64,000 nucleotides of DNA from Lineus longissimus (Eukaryota; Nemertea; Pilidiophora; Heteronemertea; Lineidae). Below the pieces are notes generated by a model. It did not search any database. It saw only the letters and a program-made list of their open reading frames with translations, and was not told where the DNA came from. The DNA lies in NCBI RefSeq assembly GCF_910592395.1, contig NC_088322.1:1550001-1614000 (forward strand), given 5' to 3'. Shown here piece after piece: positions 37,776 to 49,977 of the stretch (position 1 is the stretch's first letter; every line of letters begins with the position of its first letter). A program made the position numbers and the translations under genes.

Positions 37776-39216
37776 CAGAATGAAGGATTGCCGACAGTTC
37801 AAGTCTATGACACCTACTAAACGAGTAGAGATCGTCAGAGAGAAGAAACTGTGTTTCAACTGCCTAGATCATTCGAATCACAGCTACAGAAAATGCCGGA
37901 AGAATGACGGATGTTCCGTTCAAGACTGCTCCAAGAAACATTCAAGTCTCCTCCATGACGCACTGTCAACTCCTGACAGGAAACAAGATGCTGTCAAGAA
38001 ATCTGAAGAGGTCAAGAAAAAAGACGAAGTCAAAACTGGCTGTGTTTGTGGTCCTGCTGCCTTTTCCAAGACCACCCGAATAGCTTTGCCAATCGTGACC
38101 GTGTATGTCCGGGGAAAAGACCAAGAGAAGTTTACGAAGACGCAAGCGCTACTTGACACAGGGAGCAATAAAACATTCTGTTCTGAAAGTTTGGCGAATG
38201 ATCTGCAGCTTAAAGGGCAGAAGACCAAGTTATTTTTAGAAACCCTTGGAGAAGACCAACAGTCAAGTGTCATCGAGTTGCAGCTTGAAGCCTCGTCCAA
38301 CCCGTCTGGAAAGGGAAGACTGACGCAGCTGCCCAGAGTATACGCACTGAAAACGTTTCCGAAGTTGACCCAGAAGCTGGCCAAGACAGACATCGAGGAA
38401 TGGCGCCATCTACGAGACTTGAAGATAACTAACAGCACTAAAGACAACATTGGTCTACTCATTGGTCAAGATGTGCCAGCAGCACTTAGACCGTTAGAGA
38501 TCCGCCGTGGAGGGGATGACGAGCCCGATGCTACCCGATCAGTGTTTGGATGGTGTTTGAATGGCCCGATATCAAGTCAAGCTGAAGAAGTCGCTAGCAG
38601 CAATTTCGTCCGAACTGGTTGTGACAGCGCAGACGCCCTGCTTCAAGCTCAAGTTGAACAGTTCTGGAAGATTGATGGAGGCACGCCGATTTTAGCAAAA
38701 TCGAGACCTCATCCCTCCCGCGAAGACCAAAGGGCACTCCAGATATGGGATCAGTCATGCTGCCAGCAAGATGGTCATTACAACCTAGACATTCCGTTCA
38801 GAGATGATCAGCCGAGATTGCCGAACAATAGACGGATGGCCGAGAGAAGACTCCACAGCCTGGGGATAAAACTCTCAAAAGATCCTCAACTCCATGAGAA
38901 ATACAAGGCCGGAATTCAAGACTTGTTGAACAAGGGATTCGCAGAGATGGCCCCCGAAGAAGCAGCCCAGGATGGTGTTGAATGGTATTTGCCGCACCAC
39001 AACGTCGTAAACCCAAGCAAGCCAGAAAAGTTTCGCATCGTTTTCGACTGCTCAGCTGAATATGCAGGAACGTCTCTCAATAAAGAAGTCCTTCAAGGCC
39101 CAGACTTAACAAATTGGTCGGTGTCCTCTTACGATTCCGGGAAAGACCTGTCGCTGGGAGATGTTGAAGCCATGTTCCATCAACTGAGAGTTACTGAGAA
39201 ACAACGCAACGCTTGA
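37776..39216 (+). pseudogene. pol: BEL-1 Gag-Pol: zinc knuckles, protease and start of reverse transcriptase
   Basis: This continues the gag frame after the Polinton; the coding sequence restarts within the duplicated CAGAAT. It carries the rest of the first zinc knuckle and a second one ('CFNCLDHSNHSYRKC'), an aspartic protease with 'LLDTGSNKTF' (about codon 124), a BEL-type linker ('SVFGWCLNGPI') and the first reverse-transcriptase blocks ('RIVFDCSAEYAGTSLN', then motif A 'LSLGDVEAMFHQL'). The frame ends at TGA 39214-39216; a one-base shift takes the reading to the next frame at about 39213. Confidence 0.88.
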
Positions 39217-41978
39217 TATTTTTATGGTGGAGTGACGGAGAAGTCGGCGCCAAAGTTCAAGTCTACAGAATGACGTCACATCTATTCGGCGGGATATGGT
39301 GTCCGAGTGTTGCTGGTTATGGTTTAAGACGAACGGCAGATGACAACTCACCTGATTTCGCTTCGGAGATAGTCGAGATAGTGAAGCGAGATACGTACGT
39401 TAATGACAACCTTTCATCCCACAACTCTACAGATGAGGCCATCAAGACAGTACAGGGTGTAACAGAATTGGTAGCCAAGGGTGGTTTCCACATGCGAGGA
39501 TGGTGTTCCAATGATAAGTCAGTGATGAAGGCGATTCCAGCAGATGAGCGGGCCAAGGACATGAAGACCATTGACCTTGACAGAGACACACTTCCTGTTG
39601 AGAGAGCATTGGGCACCCACTGGGACACAGAAACAGACATGATTGTTGTCAGCATTCGTCAGAGAGACCCAGTCTACACAGGAAGAGGACTGCTGCGAAT
39701 CACCAGTTCCGTGTATGACCCTCTCGGGTTAGTCTGTCCTTTCGTCTTACGAGCTAAGATGATATTCCAAGATGAATGCAAGCGCCACCTTGGATGGGAC
39801 GAAGAAATGACTGCCGAAAATACCAAGAGATTCAACAAATGGTTGGGTGACCTACCAAGACTCAAAGACCTGAAGATTCCAAGATGCATTCAGCCGAAAG
39901 ACCATGGTGAAATCGTGGAAGCCAGCTTACATCATTTTTCCGATGGTTCAGCCACAGCCTATGGTGCCAGCAGCTATTTGAGAACCGTCAACAGGCAGGG
40001 AGGCATCAACTGTACGCTAGTCCTGGCCAAGGCAAGATTAGCTCCGCTTTCAACCATGACGATCCCGAGACTAGAGCTTTCAGCCGCCGTGACTGCAGTA
40101 CAATTAGACGCCCAGCTGAGAAGAGAGATGACTCTGCCTTTACAGCCATCAACGTTTTGGACAGACAGCACCACGGTTCTGCATTACATCAGGAACACGA
40201 CAAAACGCTTCCAGACGTTTGTAGCCAACAGGATTGCCGTTATCCATGACGGAACTACCCCAGGACAGTGGAAATACGTGCCTACCAAGCAGAATCCCGC
40301 TGATTACGCCTCAAGGGGTATGAGCGCCAAAGCAATCCTCAACGACACAAAGTGGAGCCAAGGACCAGATTTTCTCAATGCATCCAAAGATATGTGGCCG
40401 GAGCTTCCCATCGACAGCTCTGATGATCAGCTAGAGAATGACAGCGAAGTCAAGAAAGATGTCGCCACCTGTGCAGCCCAGTTAAAGGAAGACAACCCCA
40501 CAGAAAGACTGCTGACCCATTACTCCGACTGGTACAGGGTTCGTAAAGCCATCGCATGGTACCGCCGATTCTGCCACTGGTTGAGGAATAACAAGCCCAG
40601 GATGGACCGATTGCTGAAAGTTGAAGAATTACAGTTAGCAGAGACCGCCATCATCAGATACGTACAGAACGTCACGTACGCCACCGAGATTAGCAACTTG
40701 AAGACCGGGAAGCCGATCGCCAAGACAAGCAAGGTATACGATTTGGAGCCATTCTGCGACGAGGACGGTCTCCTAAAAGTCACGGGACGATTGAGCCGAG
40801 CCAGGATATCCGAGACAGCCAAGCATCCCACCATTGTTCCCAGAAATCATCACCTGACAGAGCTGTTGGTTCGTCACATCCATGACTGGAACTCGCACAG
40901 TGGAAGGGAGTACGTCATGGCTGCTCTCCGCGAGAAGTACTGGATACCGAAGGCGCGCCCTCTCGTCAAGCACGTACTGCGAAGATGCGTCCTGTGCCAG
41001 CGTTTAAAGGGCGCACTGCAATCACAAAGAATGGCTGATCTGCCGTCGGACAGAGTCACCCACGCTGATTCCCCTTGGAACGTCACGGGAATCGACGTTT
41101 TCGGTCCTTACTATGTGAAGAAGGGCAGGAAGACAGAGAAACGTTACGGCTGCATTTTTACGTGCCTGACTATGAGAGCCATCCACATCGAGAAGCTGTG
41201 CAGCCTAGAAGCCGATTCGTTTGTCAACGCACTGATCCGATTAATCGCCAGAAGATCGAAGCCCAGACGCATCCGGAGCGACAATGGAACCAATTTTCGA
41301 CTTGGTTGTAAAGAGATTCGAAACGCTATCCGGGAGTGGAACGACAACCACAAGACCAGAGAAGACCTGCTGATACGTGGGATTGAGTGGAACTTCAATC
41401 CACCTGCTGCATCCCACATGGGCGGAGTGTGGGAAAGACAGATACGTACTGTCCGAGCAGCGCTGAATGCCATACTTCGTGGTCAAGTCCTTGATGACGA
41501 ACGATTGGATACGTTGTTTGCTGAAGTCGAGAATGTTGTAAATAGCCGCCCTCTGACGCCCGTATCGGAAGATCCAACTGACCTGCAAGCTTTAACGCCG
41601 AACGATCTTTTACGTCCAGGCAAGGGATTTACGTCACCACCGGGTGAATTTAGCAGACAAGACGTATACGGGAGACGTTGGCGACACGTGCAGTACCTCG
41701 TAAATGAATTTTGGAAACGATGGACCAAGGAGTATCTGCCCACCCTGATGACACGTTCAAAGTGGATTACCGAAAGACGAAATATTCGGGTCGGAGGCAT
41801 TGTTATCGTGCTAGACGAGTCCCAACATAGGTTGTACTGGCCACTCGGTCGCGTAAAGCAAGTGTTTCCTGACAAGGACGGAGTTGTACGATTCGTTGAA
41901 CTGAAAACTCGGAATATGGACAGTATGCGGCGACCGATCCACAAACTCGTTTTGTTAGAGGCCGCACAAGAGGATTAG
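39213..41978 (+). pseudogene. pol: BEL-1 Pol: end of reverse transcriptase, RNase H, integrase
   Basis: Continuation of pol in a shifted frame; 'LWWSDG' follows directly on motif A of the previous frame. The reverse-transcriptase active-site box, normally YxDD, reads YVND (about codon 61), so the first catalytic Asp is Asn. An RNase H-like domain ('HHFSDGSATAYGASS') and a BEL A17-type region follow. The integrase has His residues in 'HIHDWNSH', a CVLC zinc pair, and the D,D,E triad in 'GIDVFGP', 'RSDNGTNF' and 'GGVWERQ'. The C-terminus is complete ('RPIHKLVLLEAA'). With the frameshift and the Asn, the copy should be inactive. Confidence 0.88.
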
Positions 41979-42397
41979 CGGGAAAATCGGATTACCGTCG
42001 ATAAAGGACTCATTATCACTTGGAGTATCGATCTGTTTTGGATAGTTCTACTGTTTGACATTTCTATTGGATTATTGGTTCGCATTTTTGGACTTGCATT
42101 TTAAGGCTTCATGCCATTTTGTGACATTCATTTATTGGACTTACGTGTTAATTCATATTTTGGATTATCGAGACGTTATTGTTCATTTGGACTATCAGAT
42201 ATTTGGCTTCATGCCTAAAGAGACGATGTGAGATTTTGGACTCTTATTTTGGGTTACATTGGAAATTCTAGATAAGGAATATAAGTATTTCAAGGGGCTT
42301 AGGTTGAAGATATGTAAGTAGGATTGTTTGCCTAGTTACGCTTTAATATGCGATACTGTAAATACTCCCTTATAATCTCGTCATTGGGGGGCGGTAA
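41979..42397 (+). other. BEL-1 3' untranslated region and polypurine tract
   Basis: No open frame. A purine-rich run 'ggggggcgg' at about 42386-42394 precedes the 3' LTR and is the likely primer for plus-strand synthesis. Confidence 0.6.
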
Positions 42398-42805
42398 TGT
42401 TGCGGCCAAAGTTGCCTTTTATTGTAACTAGGCTCTCAGTAACCAATTTAGTAACTTGTTGTTGTTGACGCAGCTGGCCCAGCAACTGCGTCGGGACCCC
42501 CCAGGTTGGAATGTTAATTGACGTCATAAGCGCGTTGGAATGCGCTTGGTATGTGCTAATTGGTTGGGTGGCAACTTGTTTGTCCGTTCGGATTGTATAA
42601 AAGGGGGGTCCCTGGCTGATGAGAGTCAGTCGCTCACAGGAGCTTGAGGGTTACGCTTGATAATACCCCAGGAGTTCAGCTCGTTGAAATTCTGCTGTAT
42701 GTAGCCAACGCAGTTGTAACAGGGACTTAGAGTACATAGTGACGGGAGCTATGCCCGAAACGCCAGTGTATCAAATAAAGGTATATTAAACTTCCGAAGA
42801 TCTGT
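42398..42805 (+). repeat. BEL-1 3' LTR (truncated)
   Basis: Matches 9020-9425, including TATA (about 42596) and AATAAA (42774). It stops after TCTGT; the last 19 bp of the 5' copy and any target duplication are missing. Forty bp of outer LINE sequence follow, then BEL-2. Confidence 0.88.
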
Positions 42806-42845
42806 CTTAATTGAATCATGGATCTGAGATATCCCGGAGCCTCCA
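42806..42845 (-). pseudogene. Outer LINE fragment between BEL-1 and BEL-2
   Basis: On the minus strand this 40-bp piece continues the LINE frame broken by BEL-2: 'KCLNVE' from 51696-51720 joins 'APGYLRSMIQL', a standard L2/CR1 post-RT pattern. The terminal CTCCA (42841-42845) is the BEL-2 target duplication. Confidence 0.7.
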
Positions 42846-43629
42846 TGTAGCAACCATTGGACTCAACAACCTGTCTACAGTCTCAACCCCTGCTCGAGCA
42901 TATCTAGCATCATTTTCGTGCATGCTATCTAGCTGACCTCAAGTACCACAGAATGTGAACAAGAGCTAGGCCTTTTTCTTGGAGACAAGCACACTGAGAA
43001 ATACTGTACCTATTTTCCTACAATTTGTATCTATCAAAATCTAAGGCATCATGTGAAATTCTAGAGGCAAAACATGGTATGTACAATTATCAATATTTAT
43101 AGAGTCTATAGATTATCTTATTTCCAATAGATGATGGTTAACATCAGAGTTTTAAGGGTTTAAAGAGCTCACCTTTCCTAATTCTCTTAACCATGCTGGG
43201 TTTCCTTTGTCTCTGTTAGATTGTGAACTTATCATATGATACACACATACATATCCATATATATTTCCTGCAGCTATATGCTGTTCTGTATTAACAGTTT
43301 CCTCAACTAGTGAGGTTATAATACATGCATGTTATATATTCCAATGTTTATGTTTGATAAGGATTTAGAGGTACATTTGTGCCTTTGTGATGCCTGTGTA
43401 GCTACTGTTGCATGCATTCATGTATGCATTATATGTTCGTGCTTGGTACTCCTAAGATCACAACCAGGATGAGTCATCATGTTTCTAATACTGTGTTTTC
43501 AATAGTTCATATATGTAATTGTACTGAGGATACTTTCATCTTGTATATTTTCAGTCTTTTACGGTGTTAATAAACATCAGTTTATCACATAAAGAATATT
43601 TTCGTCTCGTGTTACATGATGCGCTTACA
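42846..43629 (+). repeat. BEL-2 5' LTR
   Basis: 784 bp, TGTAGCAACC to GCGCTTACA, with AATAAA at about 43569 near the 3' end. Differences from the 3' copy are single bases or adjacent pairs only. Confidence 0.95.
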
Positions 43630-44538
43630 GTAAAATACATCTGCATGAAGAGAACAAGCCATCCCTATAGTCCATTGTTGATATAGCAGATGGTTCCCCA
43701 CAGATGTAAAGGAGCCTACTAGACGACTCCACGATACCAAAGCCAAGGAGCTTGCAGTATACGGTACCTCAAAGAGTCCCAAGAGTCAGCGAGATATACA
43801 TGATATCAACAACCTCCGCCAAATGTTGTGTGTGTCCGACTAGTGATTATCAGCTTGCCGGAATTTCTTAAGAAACCAAGAAGCTAGTTGCTTCATCACG
43901 AACCGCATTAAGTGAAAACTTTGTGAAACTGAGAGAGAATTGCCAATAGATTAATTCAAGAGACTGGTAAAGAAACAACTAACTGAAACCAACTGTGACC
44001 GTTTGAAAACTCTGGCTGCCAAATGAACATTCTGCAATATTCCAATTGACTTTAATACAGAGAGACATTATTCAATGAAATGAACTTTATGAACTTATTA
44101 TAAACTTTCGTGGTTACAGTATGCACATTCAGAACAGCATACTCACCTTTATATGCCCCATGTATCATAAATGCTTTGTTTTCAGGTCATGTTTTCTTTG
44201 TCGTGACAGTAGGCCTATCCTTATGTCGGTTTAACTTTGCCTTCCAGACGGTTTCAATCTTGGTTCTTGGTAGACACTCATTATTGGAGTATCCCCTCAT
44301 TTAAAGAGTCAATTTTTGAGCTCCAATGATTGCTGCACTTCGTATGTTTTGTTTTAGAGGGGGGTTTTGAATATTGTGGTACATGTGTGCTGATTTGACT
44401 TGACCAAAGAAGAGTTCAGAGAAATTCCCTTAACGTTAGCGAATTTAGAGTCTAGAGTATCTATTGGTTCATTGTCTTATCACTTGCCACTAATTCTTTA
44501 CCCTTAAGTCTAATTGCAGACGGACGAAGCAAACAATC
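43630..44538 (+). other. BEL-2 leader, no gene
   Basis: A 909-bp untranslated region between the LTR and gag. The 64-codon open frame at 44110-44304 has no features of a gene. The primer-binding site would begin at about 43630 ('gtaaaatacatctgc'), but I cannot name the tRNA. Confidence 0.5.
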
Positions 44539-47500
44539 ATGAGTTCAGAGAAGGAAGAGCCTCCTCAAGCAGAGGTCATAATCGAGGCAGAGTTTCATAC
44601 TCCACCTGTTGGTGAGACTGGTGAAAATGTCCCGACCGAGCAAGAGAATGAGGTCAAGGAAGCAGACCAAGACGAACCAAAATGGGCAAGCAATGAAGTG
44701 AAAAACCCAGAGAAAGAGAAAAAGAAAGAGAAAGAGGAAGAAAAAAGAGCTGTCGATGTTAATGAGGACACAGCAAGGCAGCAGCCTAGGAGATCAGAGA
44801 GACTGACTGATAAGGCCAAGCAGAGGGAAACAGAAGATCTCATTGATCATTTTTGGGAAAAGGCCAAGGAATGCAAGGTGGCTTCACGGTCTGCTGAAGA
44901 CCTGGCAGCAAAAACTGCCCTACATAAGTTACCAGATTTCCAGCGGTCGTTAGAAGAGGACCTAAAAGAGCGCATAAGTGAGGTCAACACAATCTATAAC
45001 AAGGTTAGGAGAGTGAGCAGTGGTTCCCCTCCCTCCGAAGTCAGGAGAGCTGTCGATGCTCTAAATGCATTGACAGCTGGTGCCATTGACTCAGTAAAGG
45101 GTGAGATTCCAGAGAGGCCTATCAGCCAATCAGGGCTGTCAATCTTTTCTAGCCATCACTCGCGCGCATCTACCAAATCTTCACTCCGAAGAGAATCTGC
45201 TGCACAAGCAGCTGCCCTGCAAGCGGAATTAGACGCACAGCGAGAAGAAGCTGAGAAGGAAGATGAACTAATCAAACTCCAGCTCGAAGAAGCCAAGCGC
45301 CGTGCCCTTGAAGAAGCTGAACAAGCAGCCCAAACTGCCCGAAGAGAAGCAGCTGAGAAGGCCAGGCGGCTGGAAATAGATGCTGAAATTGCACGAAAAC
45401 GTCGTGAAATAAAGCAACAGAAAACAGCGAAGAAACTAAGAATTGAAGAAGCCAAACTAAGGGTCTTTGAAGAGGAAGAGAGAGAAAGTAGAGGGAGTAA
45501 AGCCAGAAGCAGACAGAGTCTGAAGATACATAACACAGTCAACTTTAGGAAAGAACAGAGTGAGAGAAGAGCAGACACAAGCTTGTCGAAGAATGGTAAG
45601 TATGTAGGCGTACCATCAGTGTCACAGTCCAAGATAGAGACTGCATTTCAGTTTCAGGAGCAAAGGGTTCCCGAAATTCCCACACAACAAATGAAGATAG
45701 AAAGTATTCCAAGAGTTGACGACAGGCTGACGACGTCTCCTTCCATGAACCCCACCGCTTCTGTATGGCACCCGCCAGCAACTGGGAATGACATAAGGAT
45801 GATTGATGAAGCCCTTGCAGCCTATGTTACGTTAAGTCGCTTACCAGTCCCAGAGCCACCAGTCTTCAACGGGGATGCCTTATTATACCCAGATTGGAAA
45901 GCTTCATTTTCAGCTTTGATAGAGAGTAGAGGTATTCCAGGTCAGGAAAGAATACATTACTTGAAGAAGTATGTCGGCGGCCCTGCCAAGGAAGCTGTAA
46001 ACGGGTATTTTCTCCTAAATACAGAAAATGCATTTGAGAAAGCCAAAGAGACACTTGAAGATCGATATGGCAACCCGTTTATGATCACTGAAGCGTTTCG
46101 AGACAAATTAGATGCCTGGCCAAAGATTGGTCCTAAGGACAGCAAAGGTCTCAGACAGTTTGCTGATTTTCTTCAACAATGTCAAGCAGCTATGACAGAC
46201 ATAAGAGGACTTGTGGTTCTAAATGATTGTCGAGAAAACAGAAGACTCCTGCAAAAACTTCCCGACTGGCTTGCTGGGAGATGGGGCCGTGTAGTTGCAA
46301 GATTGAAGGGCCCGACCGACTCGTTCCCACGCTTTAGCGAATTTGTGAAGTTTGTCAAGGATGAGGCAACCATTGCTTGTGACCCTATCACCTCCCTCAC
46401 TTCCCTACGAGGCAACTCCGAGAAAGAACGAGACAAGCCGATCAGAAGCGCTGGGGCGAGAACTTTCACAACGGGTGGGCGAGAGGAAGGCACTGGTAAG
46501 GCAAAGTGTGCCTTTTGCAGAAGAGATAATCATCAGGTTCAAGAATGCAAGACACTGGCAGGAAAACCCCTCATGGAGAGGCAAGAATTTGTCAAGAGCA
46601 AGGAACTCTGTTTTGGTTGCCTAGGCCACGGCCACCAGGCAAAATTTTGCAAGCAGAGGAGTGTGTGCAAAGCATGCAAGGGCAAACACCCTACCAGCCT
46701 CCATGAAGAAAGAAACTTCAAAAGGCTGAGTTCAACTCCAACCAAAGATGGTACAACTAAGAAATATCCTAACCCATGTACAACTGAGGCGACAGCAAGA
46801 AATTTTTGTGGACTTTCAAGTAACAACATAGATTCCATGTCATCCATGGTATTGCCAGTGTGGATCGCCGACCGGTCTTCCCCAGATGAGGAGCATCTGG
46901 TTTATGCTCTTTTGGATTCACAATCTGACACGACGTTTGTCCTTGGTGACACAACAGACTCCCTTTACAAAATACAAGAAGAGGTTCGCCGACACTCTAC
47001 CCCAGTGGAGTTAAAGCTGACCACGATGACGTCAAAGGACAAAACAATTCCCTGCAGAATGTTTCGGGGTCTTGTTGTGAGGGGATATGAATCCAGCATT
47101 AGGATAAACCTACCTCCTACGTATTCCCGGGACTTCATCCCAATGGAAAGGTCCCACATTCCGACCAGAGAAACCGCCAGACGGTGGCCTCACATGGGAG
47201 AGATTCAGGACAGAATCCCGCCACTGTTCGACTGCGAGGTTGGTCTATTGATCGGCTACAACTGCCCACAGGCGTTAGCACCAAGACGAGCCATCACAGG
47301 TAAGGGATCCGAACCCTTCGCAATTCAGACTGATTTGGGATGGAGCATTGTGGGTGGTGTCACCCCGAGAGAGGATTCAGGAGATGCCATAGGTCTGACC
47401 TGCCTCACTGTTTCAAGAAAAGTTCCAACAAACCTTCAAATACCCATTGGCTTACCCTCAGAAGCACATTTTGTTCTCAGGACAAATGTCAAAGAAGAAA

Positions 47501-48555
47501 AATTGAAGGCCCAAGAAATAAGAGACATTTTGGAGTCAGACTTCCATGAGAAGAAGGATGATGGGAAGAAAGTATCACAAGAAGATATTCGATTCTTAGA
47601 CATCCTAAACTCAACGACGCACCAATCTGAGGATGGTTACGTTACGATGCCACTGCCATTTAAGAAGGACAAGCCAAATCTTCCTGACAACAAGTCGGTA
47701 GCAAAAATCCGTCTTGAACACCTCCGCAGGAAGTTTATGAAGGATTCCAAATATTTCAAGGATTACCAAACATTCATGGAAGACATCATTTTGAAGGGGG
47801 AGGCCGAAAAAGTTCCAAATATTCAAGACAATGACGTTAATGACCATGGGGTGTACCACCCAAAGAAGCCAGAGAAGATACGAGTTGTCTTTGACTGTGC
47901 AGCAAATTTCCGTGGCACGAGTCTTAACGATCATCTGCTCCAAGGCCCTGACCAAATGAACACTCTCGTTGGGGTTTTGTGCCGCTTCCGGAAAGGACGC
48001 ATCGCTGCCATGTGCGATATTGAGCGGATGTTTCATTCCTTCAGAGTTCGCCAAGAGGATAGAAATTATCTCCATTTCTTATGGTGGGAAGGAGGAAACC
48101 TCAACACAGAACCGTCAGAGTATAGGATGAATGTACACCTATTTGGTGCTGCATCATCACCAGGCTGCGCCATATATGGCCTAAAGTACATCTCCAATAT
48201 ATACCAAGACATCGGACTTGAGGCTTCAAAGTTCATATCGCAAGATTTCTATATGGACGATGGCCTGACAAGCTTTGAAGAGACAACAGCTGCCATCAAA
48301 GTAGTTGATCAGGCAAGAGAGATCTGCGCCAAGGGTAAGCTCAGGCTGCACAAGTTCACGTCTAACAGCCGGGAAGTGCTGGATTCCAGCCCTGTTTCGG
48401 AACGAGCAAAAGACCTGATGAACCTTGACCTAACATTAGATCCATTGCCCATTGAGCGAGCCCTAGGAATCCAGTGGAGTGCTGAATCCGATGCCTTCCA
48501 GTTCAGAATCACAATTAAGATCAACCCCTTACACGTCGTGGGATCTTGTCAATAG
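44539..48555 (+). pseudogene. gag-pol: BEL-2 Gag-Pro-RT polyprotein
   Basis: 1,338 codons from an ATG at 44539. The N-terminal 330 residues are strongly charged and coiled-coil ('EEAKRRALEEAEQAAQTARR'). A DUF1759-like Gag core starts near residue 434 ('PVPEPPVFNGDALLYPDWK'). Zinc knuckles lie at about 656-725 (CAFC, CFGC, CKAC). The protease-like region has 'ALLDSQSDTTFV' (about 790), a DSQ variant seen in BEL relatives. The reverse transcriptase has 'RVVFDCAANFRGTSLN' (1114), motif A 'MCDIERMFHSF' and an intact YMDD (about 1237). A one-base loss near 48531 moves the rest of pol to the next frame; the final ten residues are out of frame. Confidence 0.9.
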
Positions 48556-49967
48556 TTTCATCTGTATTCGACCCCCTGGGATTTCTGGCGCCACTCATTC
48601 TGCGAGGAAAAATGATCCTCCAGCAACTTTGCAGAAACAACACCGACTGGGACCAGCCACTACCCGATGAATTAAGACCACAGTGGGAGGACTGGAGGCA
48701 GGACCTTCACAACCTCAGCAACCTCAAGATCCAAAGATGCTACAAGCCCTCTGAATTTGGTACGTTCAAATCTGCTGAGCTACATCACTTTTCAGACGCA
48801 TCCCTCACAGGATACGGACAGTGCTCATACTTGAGGCAAGTAGACATGCAGGGCCAGGTTTACTGCTCCTTGGTGATGGCGAAAGCTCGTGTAGCCCCAC
48901 TAAAACCGGTTACAATACCTAGGTTAGAGCTGCAGGCTGCAGTGGTGTCAGTGAAGATATGTGCTCTTCTGAACCATGAACTGGCCAACTCTGGGCTGAA
49001 GAACATTTTTTGGACAGACTCCAAGGTTGTCCTCGGATATATAAAAAATGAAGCCCGTAGATTTCACATCTTTGTGGCAAATAGAATCCAGCGGATCCAT
49101 GAATCATCCAGCCCAGACCAATGGAGGTATGTGTCGACAAACGAGAATCCGGCAGATTTTGCTTCCAGAGGCTTAAAAGCCAATGAGCTGACGACCTCCA
49201 ATTGGTTCCAAGGACCACCATTTCTGTGGAAAGAAGAGATCCCTGCTGAAAGTACCAGTCCACTGCTCATCACGTCAGACGACCCGGAAGTCAAAAGGGT
49301 CCAGGTCATGGCCACTGGAGCGATAGAGAAAACTGCCCTCCTAGATAAATTCACCAAGTACTCTGATTGGTCTAGACTGCAGTCCGCAGTCTCTATACTC
49401 CTAAAGCGCTGTGCAAGGAAATCTCCGGAAGCTGAGATTAAACCCCAACAAGCTCGCGACAGAGCGACAAGAACAATCATGCGCATGGTCCAAAGAGACT
49501 CTTTTAGAGAAGACATTGAAGACATTGAGCAAGACGGAAGGCTTAAGAAAGGCAGCAAATTATCCAACTTGGACCCCTTCTTAGATAAAGAGGGCCTCCT
49601 GCGAGTAGGCGGCAGAATGAGACGATCATCCTGCCCTCAAGAGATAAAGCATCCGCTGATCCTGCCAAAGAAAAGTCATGTCACACTACTGATCATCAGA
49701 GATAGCCATGACAAGATAGCACACCAAGGGCGTGGGATGACAATGAATCAGCTCAGATCACAAGGAATCTGGATTATTGGCTGCAGTGCAGCAGTTTCCT
49801 CCTACCTTTTCAAATGTGTAACTTGCAAACGGATCAGAGGAACAGCTCAATCTCAGAAAATGGCTGATCTACCAGTAGACAGAATAGAACCTTCACCACC
49901 ATTCACCCATTGTGGTGTCGATTGCTTCGGGCCATTTCTCGTCAAGGAGCTGACAATGAGAAGGTGA
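48546..49967 (+). pseudogene. pol: BEL-2 Pol: RNase H and N-terminal integrase
   Basis: This continues pol after the frameshift ('SIVSSVFDPLGFLAPLIL'). It contains the RNase H-like domain ('HHFSDASLTGYGQCSYL', 'FWTDSKVVLGYI'), the BEL linker ('NPADFASRGL'), the integrase zinc-binding region ('SHDKIAHQGRGMTMNQLR', CVTC) and the first catalytic Asp ('GVDCFGPFLV'). It then ends abruptly at 49967 in a short tandem duplication, where the central part of the integrase core has been lost. Confidence 0.88.
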
Positions 49968-49977
49968 CAATGAGAAG

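Larger units (their letters stand above)
9020..42805 (+). mobile_element. BEL/Pao LTR retrotransposon 1 (BEL-1), interrupted twice
   Basis: It is bounded by two near-identical LTRs (9020-9444 and 42398-42805). Internal coding order is gag with DUF1759-like domain, CCHC knuckles, aspartic protease, reverse transcriptase, RNase H and integrase, which is diagnostic of BEL/Pao. Without its two insertions the element would be about 7.6 kb. The 2.09-kb TG...CA element (11332-13425) and the Polinton (13723-37775) both sit in gag, each with a precise target duplication. It lies inside the outer minus-strand LINE. The left flank is AGGAT, but no matching duplication follows the right LTR, which lacks its last 19 bp. 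Confidence 0.92.

Noticed and set aside
37920-38462. 180-codon minus-strand open frame opposite BEL-1 pol
   Set aside because: It lies wholly within a confident plus-strand protease/RT gene.
44110-44304. 64-codon open frame in the BEL-2 leader
   Set aside because: Hydrophobic chance frame in an untranslated region.
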